From the NCBI RefSeq assembly GCF_014649955.1, contig NZ_BMUA01000014.1, forward strand, positions 1 through 64,000: DNA of 64,000 nt, given 5' to 3'. The translations under genes and the position numbers were made by a program. Within the stretch, counting starts at the first letter, position 1. Each line of letters opens with the position of its first letter. Source of the DNA: Streptomyces violascens. Its GTDB lineage: Bacteria; Actinomycetota; Actinomycetes; Streptomycetales; Streptomycetaceae. Below, in pieces: positions 1-7,454 of the stretch. Below the pieces are notes generated by a model that was not told where the DNA came from, did no database searches, and worked only from the letters and a program-made list of their open reading frames with translations.

Positions 1-114
1 TCACAAAGCGAGCATCTTCACTCGTACGCAGCTGAGCACGATCACGTGTACGGCGACACCGACTCCCGCGAAAAGCGGTCGACTGGACGCGGGTGCGCGG
101 CTAGACCTTGCCCC

Positions 115-1518
115 ATGACCTCATCGAGTTCACCCGCATCGCCGTCCCCCTTCGAAGGGCTGCTCCCCGCCACGCGGCGCGCCCTGCTGCACCGCATCGC
201 GGTCGAGCAGGCCGAAAGGAGGGCGCCCTCGCTCGTCGCCGCCGTAGTGCGGGACGGCCGGATGCTCTGGTCCGGATCGCGCACCTCTGTCGACGGCCAC
301 GGCCCGGATGCCGACGTCCAGTACCGCATCGGCTCCATCACGAAGACCTTCACCGCCGTACTGGTCCTGAGGCTGCGCGACGAAGGGCTGCTCGACCTCG
401 GCGACCCCCTGGAGAAGCACCTCCCGGGCACTGCTGCGGGCGGGGCGACCATCGCTCAACTCCTTTCCCACGCCGCTGGGTTGGCTGCCGAGTCGCCCGC
501 GCCATGGTGGGAGCGGACGCCTGGCGATCTGCGCCCGGAGCTTGCCGATGTGCTGGGGGATCAGCCGCAACTGCATCCCGCGGGCCGACTGCACCACTAC
601 TCCAACCCGGGCTACACGCTGCTCGGTTCCCTGGTGGAGGCAGTGCGCGGAGTGCCTTGGGAGGAGGCGCTGCGCACCGAGATCCTCGAACCACTCGGAC
701 TCGACCGCACGACCACGCAGCCGGTCCACCCCCATGCCGGGGGCTGGGCCGTGCACCCGTGGGCCGATGTGCTGCTGCCCGAACCGTCCGAGGACCTCGG
801 CCTGATGGCCCCCGCAGGACAGCTCTGGTCGACCGCTGCGGACCTCTGCCGTTTCGCCGTCTTCCTCGCCGAGGGCGACGAGCGGGTGCTGAGTGCCGAA
901 TCGGTGGCGGAGATGCGCACCCCCGCCGTGGCGCCGGAGCCCGGCGGCTGGGACGGCGGATACGGGCTCGGCCTGCAGCTCGCTCGCTCCGACGACCGTG
1001 AACTCGCCGGGCACACCGGCTCGCTGCCCGGATTCGTGGCGGGCCTGTGGGTGAGCGTGGCGGACGGGGTGGCCGCCGTCGCACTCGCCAATGCGACCTC
1101 AGGTCCGATGTGCGGCACGCTGGCGGCCGATCTCGTACGGATCGTGGCGGAGGCCGAACCGCGCTTCCCGGAGCCCTGGTGCCCGCTTCCCGAGGCGAAT
1201 GAGCAACTTCTGGCACTCACCGGACCTTGGTACTGGGGCACGGCCGCCTATGGACTGCGCCTGACCGCCGACCGCGGGGTGGCTCTGGAGCCGCTCCGCG
1301 GCACCGGCCGGGCTTCCCGGTTCAAGGCCGCCGCCGATGGCACCTGGGTCGGCCTCGATGGCTATTACCGGGGCGAGACGCTCCGTGCGGTTCGGCGGCC
1401 GGACGGCTCGGTGAGCCACCTCGACCTCGGGTCGTTCGTGTTCACACGTGAGCCGTACGGGCCCGAGGCCACGGCAGTGCCGGGTGGTGTGGACCCCGAG
1501 GGCTGGCGCGGGATCTGA
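115..1518 (+). CDS. Serine hydrolase, class C beta-lactamase/DD-peptidase fold
   Basis: A 467-residue protein of the penicillin-binding-like serine hydrolase family. The catalytic set is complete: S74-I-T-K77 (SxxK), Y162-S-N164 (YxN) and H300-T-G302 (equivalent of KTG). I see no signal peptide or membrane helix, so a cytoplasmic esterase or peptidase role is more likely than secreted beta-lactam resistance; the substrate cannot be told. An in-frame GTG at 46 would add 23 low-complexity residues, so the ATG at 115 is preferred. A perfect parS begins one base after the stop codon, and an IS element sits about 40 bp further on. Confidence 0.85.
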   Translation: MTSSSSPASPSPFEGLLPATRRALLHRIAVEQAERRAPSLVAAVVRDGRMLWSGSRTSVDGHGPDADVQYRIGSITKTFTAVLVLRLRDEGLLDLGDPLEKHLPGTAAGGATIAQLLSHAAGLAAESPAPWWERTPGDLRPELADVLGDQPQLHPAGRLHHYSNPGYTLLGSLVEAVRGVPWEEALRTEILEPLGLDRTTTQPVHPHAGGWAVHPWADVLLPEPSEDLGLMAPAGQLWSTAADLCRFAVFLAEGDERVLSAESVAEMRTPAVAPEPGGWDGGYGLGLQLARSDDRELAGHTGSLPGFVAGLWVSVADGVAAVALANATSGPMCGTLAADLVRIVAEAEPRFPEPWCPLPEANEQLLALTGPWYWGTAAYGLRLTADRGVALEPLRGTGRASRFKAAADGTWVGLDGYYRGETLRAVRRPDGSVSHLDLGSFVFTREPYGPEATAVPGGVDPEGWRGI

Positions 1519-1519
1519 C

Positions 1520-1533
1520 GTTTCACGTGAAAC
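1520..1533. other. parS site 1 (exact GTTTCACGTGAAAC)
   Basis: Perfect 14-bp palindrome identical to the Streptomyces ParB-binding site. It begins one base after the stop of the serine hydrolase gene. With the site at 2442 it formed a close pair before the IS element inserted between them. Confidence 0.9.
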
Positions 1534-1562
1534 GGCCCGCTGGGGCCCTGTGAGTCTCTCTA

Positions 1563-1579
1563 AAGCGTGTTGCAGAAGG
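1563..1579 (+). repeat. Left terminal inverted repeat of the IS element
   Basis: AAGCGTGTTGCAGAAGG, a perfect inverted match to 2417-2433. Beyond the 17 bp the match continues imperfectly inward (a shared CGGGCA block about 10 bp further in). Confidence 0.88.
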
Positions 1580-1603
1580 CGTGGATTCGGGCATTTCCCT
1601 TGT

Positions 1604-2374
1604 ATGCGTGGGGTGTTGAGAGTTGAGCCGTTGTGGGTGGAGACGTTCACGGGCCTGCGGATGTGGCAGTTCGAGCGGCTGCTGAAGGCGGTGCGGGAAC
1701 GGGGCGGGAACGGGCCTGGTGGCGGTCGGCCGTGGTGCCTGCCGCTGGCCGACCGGGTGCTGCTGGTGGCCGTCTACTACCGTACGAACGTCACCATGCG
1801 GCAGCTCGCCCCGCTCTTCGGCGTCTCGCCCGCGACGGTATGCCGGGTGATCCAGCGGTTGCGGCCGCTCCTGGCCATCGAGCCGGCAACCCGTCCGGTC
1901 GACGCAGTGGAACGGCTGTGGATCGTGGACGGCACCCTCATCCCGGTCCGCGACCGGAGGACCGGGGCGTCCTCCCGCAACTACCGGTTCTCAGCGAACG
2001 TGCAGGTCATCATCGATGCCGACACCAAGCTGGTGGTTGCCGCGGCCTGGCCGGTGCCCGGCAACACCGCTGATGCGAGGGCATGGCGGGACTCCGGCCT
2101 GGCCGCAATATGCGAGGGCGTCACCATGCTTGCCGACGGCGCGTACATCAACACCGGACTCGTCGTCCCGCACCGAAAACGTCAAGGACGTGCCCTCCTG
2201 CCTGGCGAGGAAGACGACAACGCCGAGCACCGCCGAGTCCGAGCCCGCGTCGAGCACGCCTTCGCCCGCATGAAGCACTTCAAGATCCTCCGCGACTGCC
2301 GACAGCGCGGCGACGGTCTGCACCACGCGGTCCAGGCCGTCGCCCACATGCACAACCTCGCCCTGGCCACATGA
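1604..2374 (+). CDS. IS5-family DDE transposase
   Basis: A 256-residue transposase that cuts and joins the element ends. An N-terminal helix-turn-helix (about residues 60-85) precedes an RNase-H-like DDE domain. The likely acidic triad is D109 (WIVDGT), D178 (MLADGAY) and E217 (RVEHAF). The open frame extends upstream into host DNA, so the start was set at the first ATG inside the element. The reading frame is intact and normal in length for the family, so the element may still be active. Its codon use is as GC-rich as its surroundings, which suggests it came from a related actinomycete. Confidence 0.88.
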   Translation: MRGVLRVEPLWVETFTGLRMWQFERLLKAVRERGGNGPGGGRPWCLPLADRVLLVAVYYRTNVTMRQLAPLFGVSPATVCRVIQRLRPLLAIEPATRPVDAVERLWIVDGTLIPVRDRRTGASSRNYRFSANVQVIIDADTKLVVAAAWPVPGNTADARAWRDSGLAAICEGVTMLADGAYINTGLVVPHRKRQGRALLPGEEDDNAEHRRVRARVEHAFARMKHFKILRDCRQRGDGLHHAVQAVAHMHNLALAT

Positions 2375-2416
2375 ACCGACCAGGCACCATTTCGGCTCTG
2401 ACCTGCCCGGACACAA

Positions 2417-2433
2417 CCTTCTGCAACACGCTT
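2417..2433 (-). repeat. Right terminal inverted repeat of the IS element
   Basis: Reverse complement of the left TIR at 1563-1579, 17 of 17 bases. A TA duplication follows at 2434-2435. Confidence 0.88.
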
Positions 2434-2441
2434 TAGGCCGT

Positions 2442-2455
2442 GTTTCACGTGAAAC
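2442..2455. other. parS site 2 (exact), inside a 26-bp palindrome
   Basis: GTTTCACGTGAAAC extended on both sides by complementary arms (GGCCGT and ACGGCC) to a perfect palindrome over 2436-2461. It touches the stop codon of the GNAT gene, so in RNA it could also fold as a terminator hairpin. It lies 6 bp outside the IS right end. Confidence 0.9.
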
Positions 2456-2460
2456 ACGGC

Positions 2461-2913
2461 CTACAGCGGCTTCTTGAATCCCACATGTGAGGCCTCGAAC
2501 CCCAGCCGCTCATAGAAGCGGTGAGCGTCGGTGCGGGTGACGTCCGATGTCAGCTGGACCAACTGGCAGCCCTGGCACGCCGATTCGTCGACGGCCCATT
2601 CGATGAGCCTGGTGCCGAGCCCGCTGCCGCGCTCGGCGCTGTGAACGCGTACGCCCTCGATGATCGAGCGGGTCGATCCGCGCCGGGAGAGTCCGGGGAC
2701 GACGGTCAGCTGGAGGGTGCCGACGACCTTGCCACCGCGGGCGGCGACCACCAGATGCTGGTTCGGGTCGCCCGCGAGCCGGTCGTAGGCCATGCGGTAG
2801 GGAGTGAGGTCGTCCGGCGACTCCCGCTGGGCGCCCAGCGAGTCGTCCGCGAGCATGGCCACGATCGCCGGGATGTCCTCGGGTGCGGCAGGCCTGATCT
2901 CAAGATCGCTCAT
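2461..2913 (-). CDS. GNAT family N-acetyltransferase
   Basis: A 150-residue single-domain GNAT enzyme that would transfer acetyl from acetyl-CoA to an amine; the substrate is unknown. The acetyl-CoA binding motif A is clear (ERGSGLGTRLIEWAV, about residues 95-109), and a conserved C-terminal RFYERLGF motif follows. Length is typical of the family. The stop codon is inside the extended parS palindrome, so transcription probably ends there. The gene stands alone and converges on the IS transposase. Confidence 0.88.
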   Translation of the reverse strand: MSDLEIRPAAPEDIPAIVAMLADDSLGAQRESPDDLTPYRMAYDRLAGDPNQHLVVAARGGKVVGTLQLTVVPGLSRRGSTRSIIEGVRVHSAERGSGLGTRLIEWAVDESACQGCQLVQLTSDVTRTDAHRFYERLGFEASHVGFKKPL

Positions 2914-2954
2914 GGCCCGGAGCGTACGCCCGGCTGCCCTGTGTGTGGAGTGCC

Positions 2955-3413
2955 CTAGGCAGGGACGTGGAGTTCCTCGACCGTGCGGACCAGGGGCGCC
3001 AGTTCAGGGTTCTTCGCCGCTTCGTCCAGCGCCTCGCGTAGAGCCCTGTCGTTGGTGGGCCGGGCTTCGGCGAGCAGGGCCAGTCCGGATTCGGTGACGT
3101 CGGTGTAGATGCCGCGCCGGTCGGTGTCGCAGAGGTACCGGGTCAGCAGGCCGCGGTCCTCGAGCCGGGTGACCAGGCGGGTGGTGGCCGACTGGCTGAG
3201 GACCACGGCGTCGGCGACCTGCTTCATCTGGAGATGACCGCCGGGGCCACTGTGCTGGCGGCTGAGGACATCGAGCAGGGAGTACTCGCGCACGCTGAGG
3301 TCGTGTCCCGACTGCAGGGCGCGCTCGATATGGGCGTCGATCTTGCCGTGCAGCAGGGAGAGTGCGCACCAGCCCTGGGAGAGGGCGGTGAGTGCGGGGT
3401 CCGTCGCGGTCAT
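2955..3413 (-). CDS. MarR family transcriptional regulator
   Basis: A 152-residue winged-helix MarR protein. The DNA-recognition helix region (VADAVVLSQSATTRLVTRLE) and wing (DRRGIYTDVTESG) are easily seen. The ATG at 3413 is preferred because a GGAGGA ribosome site lies 7 bases upstream; the longer frame to 3458 has none. It is divergent from an MFS exporter and very probably represses it and itself. Two direct repeats between the genes are the likely operators. The inducing ligand is unknown. Confidence 0.9.
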   Translation of the reverse strand: MTATDPALTALSQGWCALSLLHGKIDAHIERALQSGHDLSVREYSLLDVLSRQHSGPGGHLQMKQVADAVVLSQSATTRLVTRLEDRGLLTRYLCDTDRRGIYTDVTESGLALLAEARPTNDRALREALDEAAKNPELAPLVRTVEELHVPA

Positions 3414-3450
3414 GCGTCTGTCCTCCGTCCGGAGCGGCTTGTCCTCAGGA

Positions 3451-3501
3451 TAGTCCACGACTGCAATAGCCCGCGCTTGAAATTAGTCCGCGTCTGCAAT
3501 T
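3451..3501. promoter_or_regulatory. Candidate MarR operators: two 18-bp direct repeats
   Basis: The repeats TAGTCCRCGWCTGCAATW occupy 3451-3468 and 3484-3501, with 15 of 18 bases identical. Their starts are 33 bp apart, about three helical turns. The second is followed by TATTG, which makes a short CAAT/ATTG dyad. The position between a marR gene and a divergent MFS gene fits an operator for both promoters. Function is inferred. Confidence 0.6.
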
Positions 3502-3550
3502 ATTGTGGACGCCCGTAAGGGGCTCACGCAATCTCCTGGAAGGTCATCCC

Positions 3551-4762
3551 ATGCCACTCGCGCTCCTAGCCCTCGCCATCGGGGCGTTCGGTATCGGCAC
3601 CACAGAATTTGTGATCATGGGGCTGCTCCCCGAGGTCGCCGGAACCTTCGATGTCTCCATCCCCACCGCCGGATACCTCGTCAGCGGCTATGCCCTCGGC
3701 GTGATGCTCGGCGCTCCGCTGATGACCATCCTGGGCACCAAGATCAGTCGCAAGCGGATGCTGATGCTGCTGATGGGCCTCTTCATCGTCGGCAACGTGC
3801 TCTCCGCGGTCGCGCCCGTCTTCGGGCTGATGCTGGCCGGGCGGGTCGTCGCGTCCCTCGCGCACGGCGCGTTCTTCGGAATCGGCTCGGTCGTCGCGGC
3901 CGATCTGGTCGCGCCCGAGAAGAAGGCCGGAGCGATCGCGATGATGTTCACCGGCCTGACCGTCGCCAACGTGGTGGGAGTGCCCTTCGGGACGCTCATC
4001 GGTCAGCAGGTCAGCTGGCGCGCGACGTTCTTCGTCGTCGCGGCACTCGGGGTGCTTGGCCTGCTCGGCGTCGCCAAGCTCGTCCCGGACATGCCGAAGG
4101 CCGAGGGCGTACGGCTGCGGCACGAGATCGCCGCGTTCCGCAATGTCCAGGTGCTGCTCGCCATGGCGATGACCGTGCTCGGCTTCGGCGGAGTGTTCGC
4201 CGCGATCACCTACATCACCCCGATGATGACGAACGTCGCCGGCTACGCCGACACCTCCGTCACCTGGCTGCTCGTCCTCTTCGGCCTCGGCATGGTCACC
4301 GGAAACCTCATCGGAGGCCGGTTCGCCGACCGCGCGCTCATGCCGCTGCTCTATGTGTCCCTGTCCGGGCTCGCCCTGGTCCTGGCGCTGTTCACGATGG
4401 CCGCCCATGACAAGACCGCGTCCGCCGTCATGATCTTCCTCATCGGCGCACTGGGCTTCGCGACCGTGCCCCCGCTGCAGAAGCGCGTCCTCGACCAGGC
4501 AGCAGGCGCACCCACCCTGGCCTCGGCCGTCAACATCGGTGCCTTCAACCTCGGCAACGCACTCTCCGCCTGGCTCGGCGGCATCGTCATCGCGGCCGGT
4601 CTCGGCTACACCGCCCCCAACTGGGTCGGAGCCGTACTCGCCGCCGCCGCCGTCGTGCTCGCCATCGTCTCCAGTGCGCTGGAGCGGCGTACGAACGCGG
4701 GCAGCCGGATCGTCGCGGGCGGCGTTCCCGAGCCGGTTCGGGCCTCCGCCGTGCACCACTGA
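3551..4762 (+). CDS. MFS transporter, DHA1/AraJ-like efflux permease
   Basis: A 403-residue inner-membrane protein with about 12 hydrophobic segments. It begins with the motif GTTEFVIMGLLPEVA typical of the AraJ/Cmr-like DHA1 drug or sugar efflux branch, and has a cytoplasmic loop motif GTKISRKRM after helix 2. The start at 3551 follows a GGAAGG ribosome site. It is divergent from marR and 35 bp upstream of a GlcG/HbpS-like gene in the same direction, so the three form a MarR-controlled module. The exported compound is unknown; the proton-antiport mechanism is assumed from the family. Confidence 0.88.
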   Translation: MPLALLALAIGAFGIGTTEFVIMGLLPEVAGTFDVSIPTAGYLVSGYALGVMLGAPLMTILGTKISRKRMLMLLMGLFIVGNVLSAVAPVFGLMLAGRVVASLAHGAFFGIGSVVAADLVAPEKKAGAIAMMFTGLTVANVVGVPFGTLIGQQVSWRATFFVVAALGVLGLLGVAKLVPDMPKAEGVRLRHEIAAFRNVQVLLAMAMTVLGFGGVFAAITYITPMMTNVAGYADTSVTWLLVLFGLGMVTGNLIGGRFADRALMPLLYVSLSGLALVLALFTMAAHDKTASAVMIFLIGALGFATVPPLQKRVLDQAAGAPTLASAVNIGAFNLGNALSAWLGGIVIAAGLGYTAPNWVGAVLAAAAVVLAIVSSALERRTNAGSRIVAGGVPEPVRASAVHH

Positions 4763-4797
4763 ATCAACTACCAAGCACTACCAAGGAGTTACCCCTC

Positions 4798-5229
4798 ATG
4801 AGCACCACCACCGTCGCCGTAGCCCCGCTCACCACCCACGATGCGGAAGCCCTCGTCGAGGCGGCCCGTTCCGCCGCGGAGGCGGCCGGAGTCACTGTCG
4901 CGGTCACCGTCCTCGACGCGGGCGGCCATCTGCTCGCCTTCCGCCGGGACGACCGGGCCGTTCTGATCGCCGGGGAGACCAGCACCCGCAAGGCGTACAC
5001 GGCGCTCCAGCTGAACGCCCCGACCGCCGACCTGGTGGACGCGGTCCAGCCGGGAGGCCTGTTCCACACCCTGCCGACGGCCCTGGACCGGCCGCTCCTG
5101 TTCATCGCGGGCGGTGTTCCCGTCCACCGTGACGGCCGCCTGATCGGCGCGATCGGCGTGGGCGGCGGTGCCCCCGACCAGGACCACGGGTTCGCGAACG
5201 CGGCCGTGGAGGCCCTGGCCCGGCGTTGA
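4798..5229 (+). CDS. GlcG/HbpS family heme-degrading domain protein
   Basis: A 143-residue member of the GlcG/HbpS (DUF336) family, whose Streptomyces founder HbpS binds haem. The hallmark pattern is present: AVTVLDAGGHLLAFRRDD near residues 35-52, RKAYTA near 66-71, and IGAIGVGGGAPDQD near 118-131. No secretion signal is visible, unlike secreted HbpS. It follows the MFS gene by 35 bp with an AAGGAG site, so it is probably co-transcribed and under MarR control. Its ligand here is not known. Confidence 0.85.
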   Translation: MSTTTVAVAPLTTHDAEALVEAARSAAEAAGVTVAVTVLDAGGHLLAFRRDDRAVLIAGETSTRKAYTALQLNAPTADLVDAVQPGGLFHTLPTALDRPLLFIAGGVPVHRDGRLIGAIGVGGGAPDQDHGFANAAVEALARR

Positions 5230-5238
5230 TCGCCGCAC

Positions 5239-5283
5239 GTCCGCCCTCAAGTGCCCGTGGAATCACGGCGCATAGGGGCGGAC
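5239..5283. terminator. Bidirectional terminator hairpin between convergent genes
   Basis: GTCCGCCC at 5239-5246 pairs with GGGCGGAC at 5276-5283. Inside the loop a second stem pairs CCGTG with CACGG (5255-5268). It sits between the converging HbpS-like and GNAT genes. Confidence 0.65.
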
Positions 5284-5299
5284 TCCCATCTGCGGGCGG

Positions 5300-6154
5300 C
5301 TAGCCCGCGGCCACCGTCAGGGGCGCGAAGCGCCGGGTCCAGTCGCCCGGGAGAGCCGGGATGCCGTAGGTCATCACCGCGTTGAAGGCGACCGTCTCCA
5401 TGCCGGAGACCTTCAGCCAGGTCAGCAGCTCTTCATGGCGTACGTCGACATCCGTGCGCAGCGGGCGGTCCGTGCCGGCCGCGAGCGAGGCGACCAGCGC
5501 CTTCGCGGTCTCCGTGTCGCGGGCGATCAGCGGGCCCACCACATGGGTGTTCATGTTGGGCCAGGCAGCCGCGAATCCGATCAGCCCGGCCGAGTCCTCC
5601 GCGACCCGCAACTGGTCGCAGAAGGCCGGCAGGCGAGTGATCATGTGCGTGCGGTCCTGCCCGAAGACCTCGGCGTCGAGCCGCAGGATCCTGGGCAGAT
5701 CGTCGGCGGTCGCGGGGCGGGTCGCCACCGTCGGGGCCGGGCCGGACGGCCGGAAGTGGCCGCTGACCATCTCGGCGCGGCCGGTCGTCTCGAAGCCGAG
5801 CTCCTCATACAGCGGTCGCCCGTTAGGTGTGGCATGCAGGGTGAGCGGAGTGCCCTCCAGCTCCCGCATCACGTGCTTCATCAGACGGCGTCCGACGCCC
5901 TGCCGGGCGAAGCGCTCGGCCACCAGGACCATGCCGATCGCCGCGAGACCCGGGCCGTACGAGGTGACGACACAGGCGGTGACCAGGCCCTTGCCGTCGG
6001 GGGCGTCGATCCCGTACCCGGTGCCCGCCGCGAGCAGGAGTCCCCACTTGTGCTCCTCGCGCGGCCAGCCCCGGTCCTCGGAGAGGTCGGCACAGGCGAT
6101 CAGGTCTTCGGTGGTCAGGCGGCGCAGGGGGAGCTCGGTGAGCGGTGAGGGCAT
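5300..6154 (-). CDS. Tandem GNAT-domain acetyltransferase
   Basis: A 284-residue protein with an N-terminal GNAT domain (acetyl-CoA loop RFARQGVGRRLMKHVM, about residues 82-97, then PLYEELGFE). A second, more divergent GNAT-like domain starts near residue 140 (TRPATADDLPRILRLD). This two-domain layout matches the YitH/Acetyltransf_18 type. The start at 6154 (MPSPLTELP) is the first ATG giving a compact N-terminus; the open frame runs further upstream only by chance. It lies 5 bp after the stop of the membrane protein gene and is probably co-transcribed with it. Confidence 0.82.
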   Translation of the reverse strand: MPSPLTELPLRRLTTEDLIACADLSEDRGWPREEHKWGLLLAAGTGYGIDAPDGKGLVTACVVTSYGPGLAAIGMVLVAERFARQGVGRRLMKHVMRELEGTPLTLHATPNGRPLYEELGFETTGRAEMVSGHFRPSGPAPTVATRPATADDLPRILRLDAEVFGQDRTHMITRLPAFCDQLRVAEDSAGLIGFAAAWPNMNTHVVGPLIARDTETAKALVASLAAGTDRPLRTDVDVRHEELLTWLKVSGMETVAFNAVMTYGIPALPGDWTRRFAPLTVAAG

Positions 6155-6159
6155 GAGGG

Positions 6160-6777
6160 TCAGGTTGTCTGACGCACCGGCGCGGCGTCCACCACTTTCC
6201 GGCTCTCGGCACGGTACTTCCGGCCACGCTTCGTCAGCCCCCACGGCTTGAGTACGGAGATCGCCGTCATGAAGAAGTACGCGCTGGAGGAGACGACCGG
6301 GGCGGCCACCAGGCTGGTGTCGGGGACTCCGGCCGCGACAGCACGGTTGATCTCGGGCCGCAGCAGGAAGGCCGACAGACAGAGCGTGATGAGGGTCAGC
6401 CAGAACTTGATCCAGACCCAGCGATGCCGGGCGAGCCCCCACCGGGTGCCCAGCGAGAGCACAACGCCGGTGCCCAGGGTCACCAGGGCGATGGGCACCA
6501 GCAGCCAGTCACCGAAGACCTTCATGGCACGGTACGCGGCCTCGGTCATGGCGGCGGAGTCCGTTGTGTAGGCGGTGATGCCGAGAGCGAGCAGCCCGAT
6601 CGTCAGCCCCAGCCAGCTCACCGAGACGGCGACATGAGCCACGAGCCAGCGGCGGCGGACGGGCCGCCGTAGATGTTTCACGTGAAACGGCGTGCGGCTC
6701 GTACGACCGGATGCGGGGCGAGAGGGATGTTTCACGTGAAACAGCGTGCCGGTGAGGGCCCGGGTGAGGCGTCCCAC
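6160..6777 (-). CDS. Four-helix membrane protein (DUF2269-like)
   Basis: A 205-residue protein with about four membrane helices (beginning near WLVAHVAVSVSWLGLTIGLL, WLLVPIALVTLGTGVVLSL, FWLTLITLCLSAFLL and PVVSSSAYFFMTAISVL) and a basic C-terminal tail. Function is unknown. The start is uncertain: the GTG at 6777 has no clear ribosome site, and a GTG at 6642 would also fit. With the longer form, two perfect parS sites lie within the first 35 codons and each encodes the peptide FHVK. With the shorter form they are in the leader. It is divergent from the HAD gene by only 35 bp. Confidence 0.7.
   Translation of the reverse strand: MGRLTRALTGTLFHVKHPSRPASGRTSRTPFHVKHLRRPVRRRWLVAHVAVSVSWLGLTIGLLALGITAYTTDSAAMTEAAYRAMKVFGDWLLVPIALVTLGTGVVLSLGTRWGLARHRWVWIKFWLTLITLCLSAFLLRPEINRAVAAGVPDTSLVAAPVVSSSAYFFMTAISVLKPWGLTKRGRKYRAESRKVVDAAPVRQTT
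6675..6688. other. parS site 3 (exact)
   Basis: GTTTCACGTGAAAC, perfect. Its start is 54 bp from that of parS site 4, and both lie in the 5' part or leader of the four-helix membrane protein gene. Confidence 0.9.
6729..6742. other. parS site 4 (exact)
   Basis: GTTTCACGTGAAAC, perfect, the partner of parS site 3. It is 70 bp upstream of the HAD gene start, so ParB occupancy could affect both divergent promoters. Confidence 0.9.
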
Positions 6778-6812
6778 AGGGGGAGTAACCCCACCTACTA
6801 ACCTCGGCGTAC

Positions 6813-7445
6813 ATGGCGAGACTTCACCTCTTCGACCTCGACGGAACGCTCATGCGGGGCTCCGCCGCACCGGTCGAGATATCCCGGCAGCTTGGAGTGC
6901 TCAGCGAAATAGGCGAGCTGGAGCGGGAGCTGTCCGCAGGCCGGATCGGGCCGCCCGAGTACGCGGTGCGCGTGCATGCCCTGTGGTCCGGGCTCACCGA
7001 GGTGCATGTGGCGAATGCCTTCGCGACCGCTCCCTGGCTCACCGGGATCCAGGACGTCTGGCGGGAGATCCGCGAGCGGGGCGACTACTGCGCCGTCATC
7101 TCGCTCTCCCCTTCCTTCTTCGTGGAACGGCTGCTCGCCTGGGGCGCCCACGCCGCCCACGGCTCTGTCTTCCCGGACGTTCCCTTCACGCGGCCCGTGG
7201 ACCCCGCCGGGATTCTCAGCCCGGCGGCCAAGGTGGGCGTCATGAACCGCCTGTGCGCCGAGTTCGGCGTCGGCCCCCGGAGCTGTGTGGCGTACGGGGA
7301 CTCGATGTCCGACGTGGACCTCTTCGCGGCGGTGCCCGTGTCGGTCGCGGTGAACGCGGACCACCATCTCGCGGGCCTCGCCACCCACACGTACACGGGC
7401 GGCGACCTGCGTGAGGCCTACGCGCTGGTGCGCGGCGCGGGGTGA
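6813..7445 (+). CDS. HAD-IB family phosphatase (SerB-like)
   Basis: A 210-residue haloacid dehalogenase fold hydrolase. Motif I FDLDGTL (D7 nucleophile, D9 acid/base) is followed by motif II in CAVISLSPS, a motif III Lys in PAAKVGVM, and motif IV YGDSMSDVDLF. The cap region resembles the phosphoserine phosphatase type. It would remove phosphate from a small metabolite; the substrate is unknown. It is a single gene that converges on the Nudix gene with only 9 bp between the stops. Confidence 0.85.
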   Translation: MARLHLFDLDGTLMRGSAAPVEISRQLGVLSEIGELERELSAGRIGPPEYAVRVHALWSGLTEVHVANAFATAPWLTGIQDVWREIRERGDYCAVISLSPSFFVERLLAWGAHAAHGSVFPDVPFTRPVDPAGILSPAAKVGVMNRLCAEFGVGPRSCVAYGDSMSDVDLFAAVPVSVAVNADHHLAGLATHTYTGGDLREAYALVRGAG

Positions 7446-7454
7446 GCGGCCCGG

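Larger units (their letters stand above)
1561..2435 (+). mobile_element. IS5-family insertion sequence, about 871 bp, complete
   Basis: The element is bounded by perfect 17-bp terminal inverted repeats (AAGCGTGTTGCAGAAGG at 1563-1579 and its complement at 2417-2433) with a TA dinucleotide outside each end (1561-1562 and 2434-2435). The TA copies read as a 2-bp target duplication. Removing the element restores a CTCTAGGCC junction, which contains the CTAG-type target favoured by several IS5 subgroups. It carries one intact DDE transposase gene. Element length, TIR length and transposase type fit IS5 (IS427-like). The exact subgroup and the boundary to within 2 bp are inferred. Confidence 0.85.

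Noticed and set aside
1441..1453. TTCACACGTGAGC near the end of the serine hydrolase gene as another parS
   Set aside because: It differs from the 14-mer at several positions and breaks the dyad; the true site is at 1520.
115..1518. Serine hydrolase called as a resistance beta-lactamase
   Set aside because: The motifs fit the broad family and no signal peptide is visible; antibiotic hydrolysis is not supported by sequence alone.
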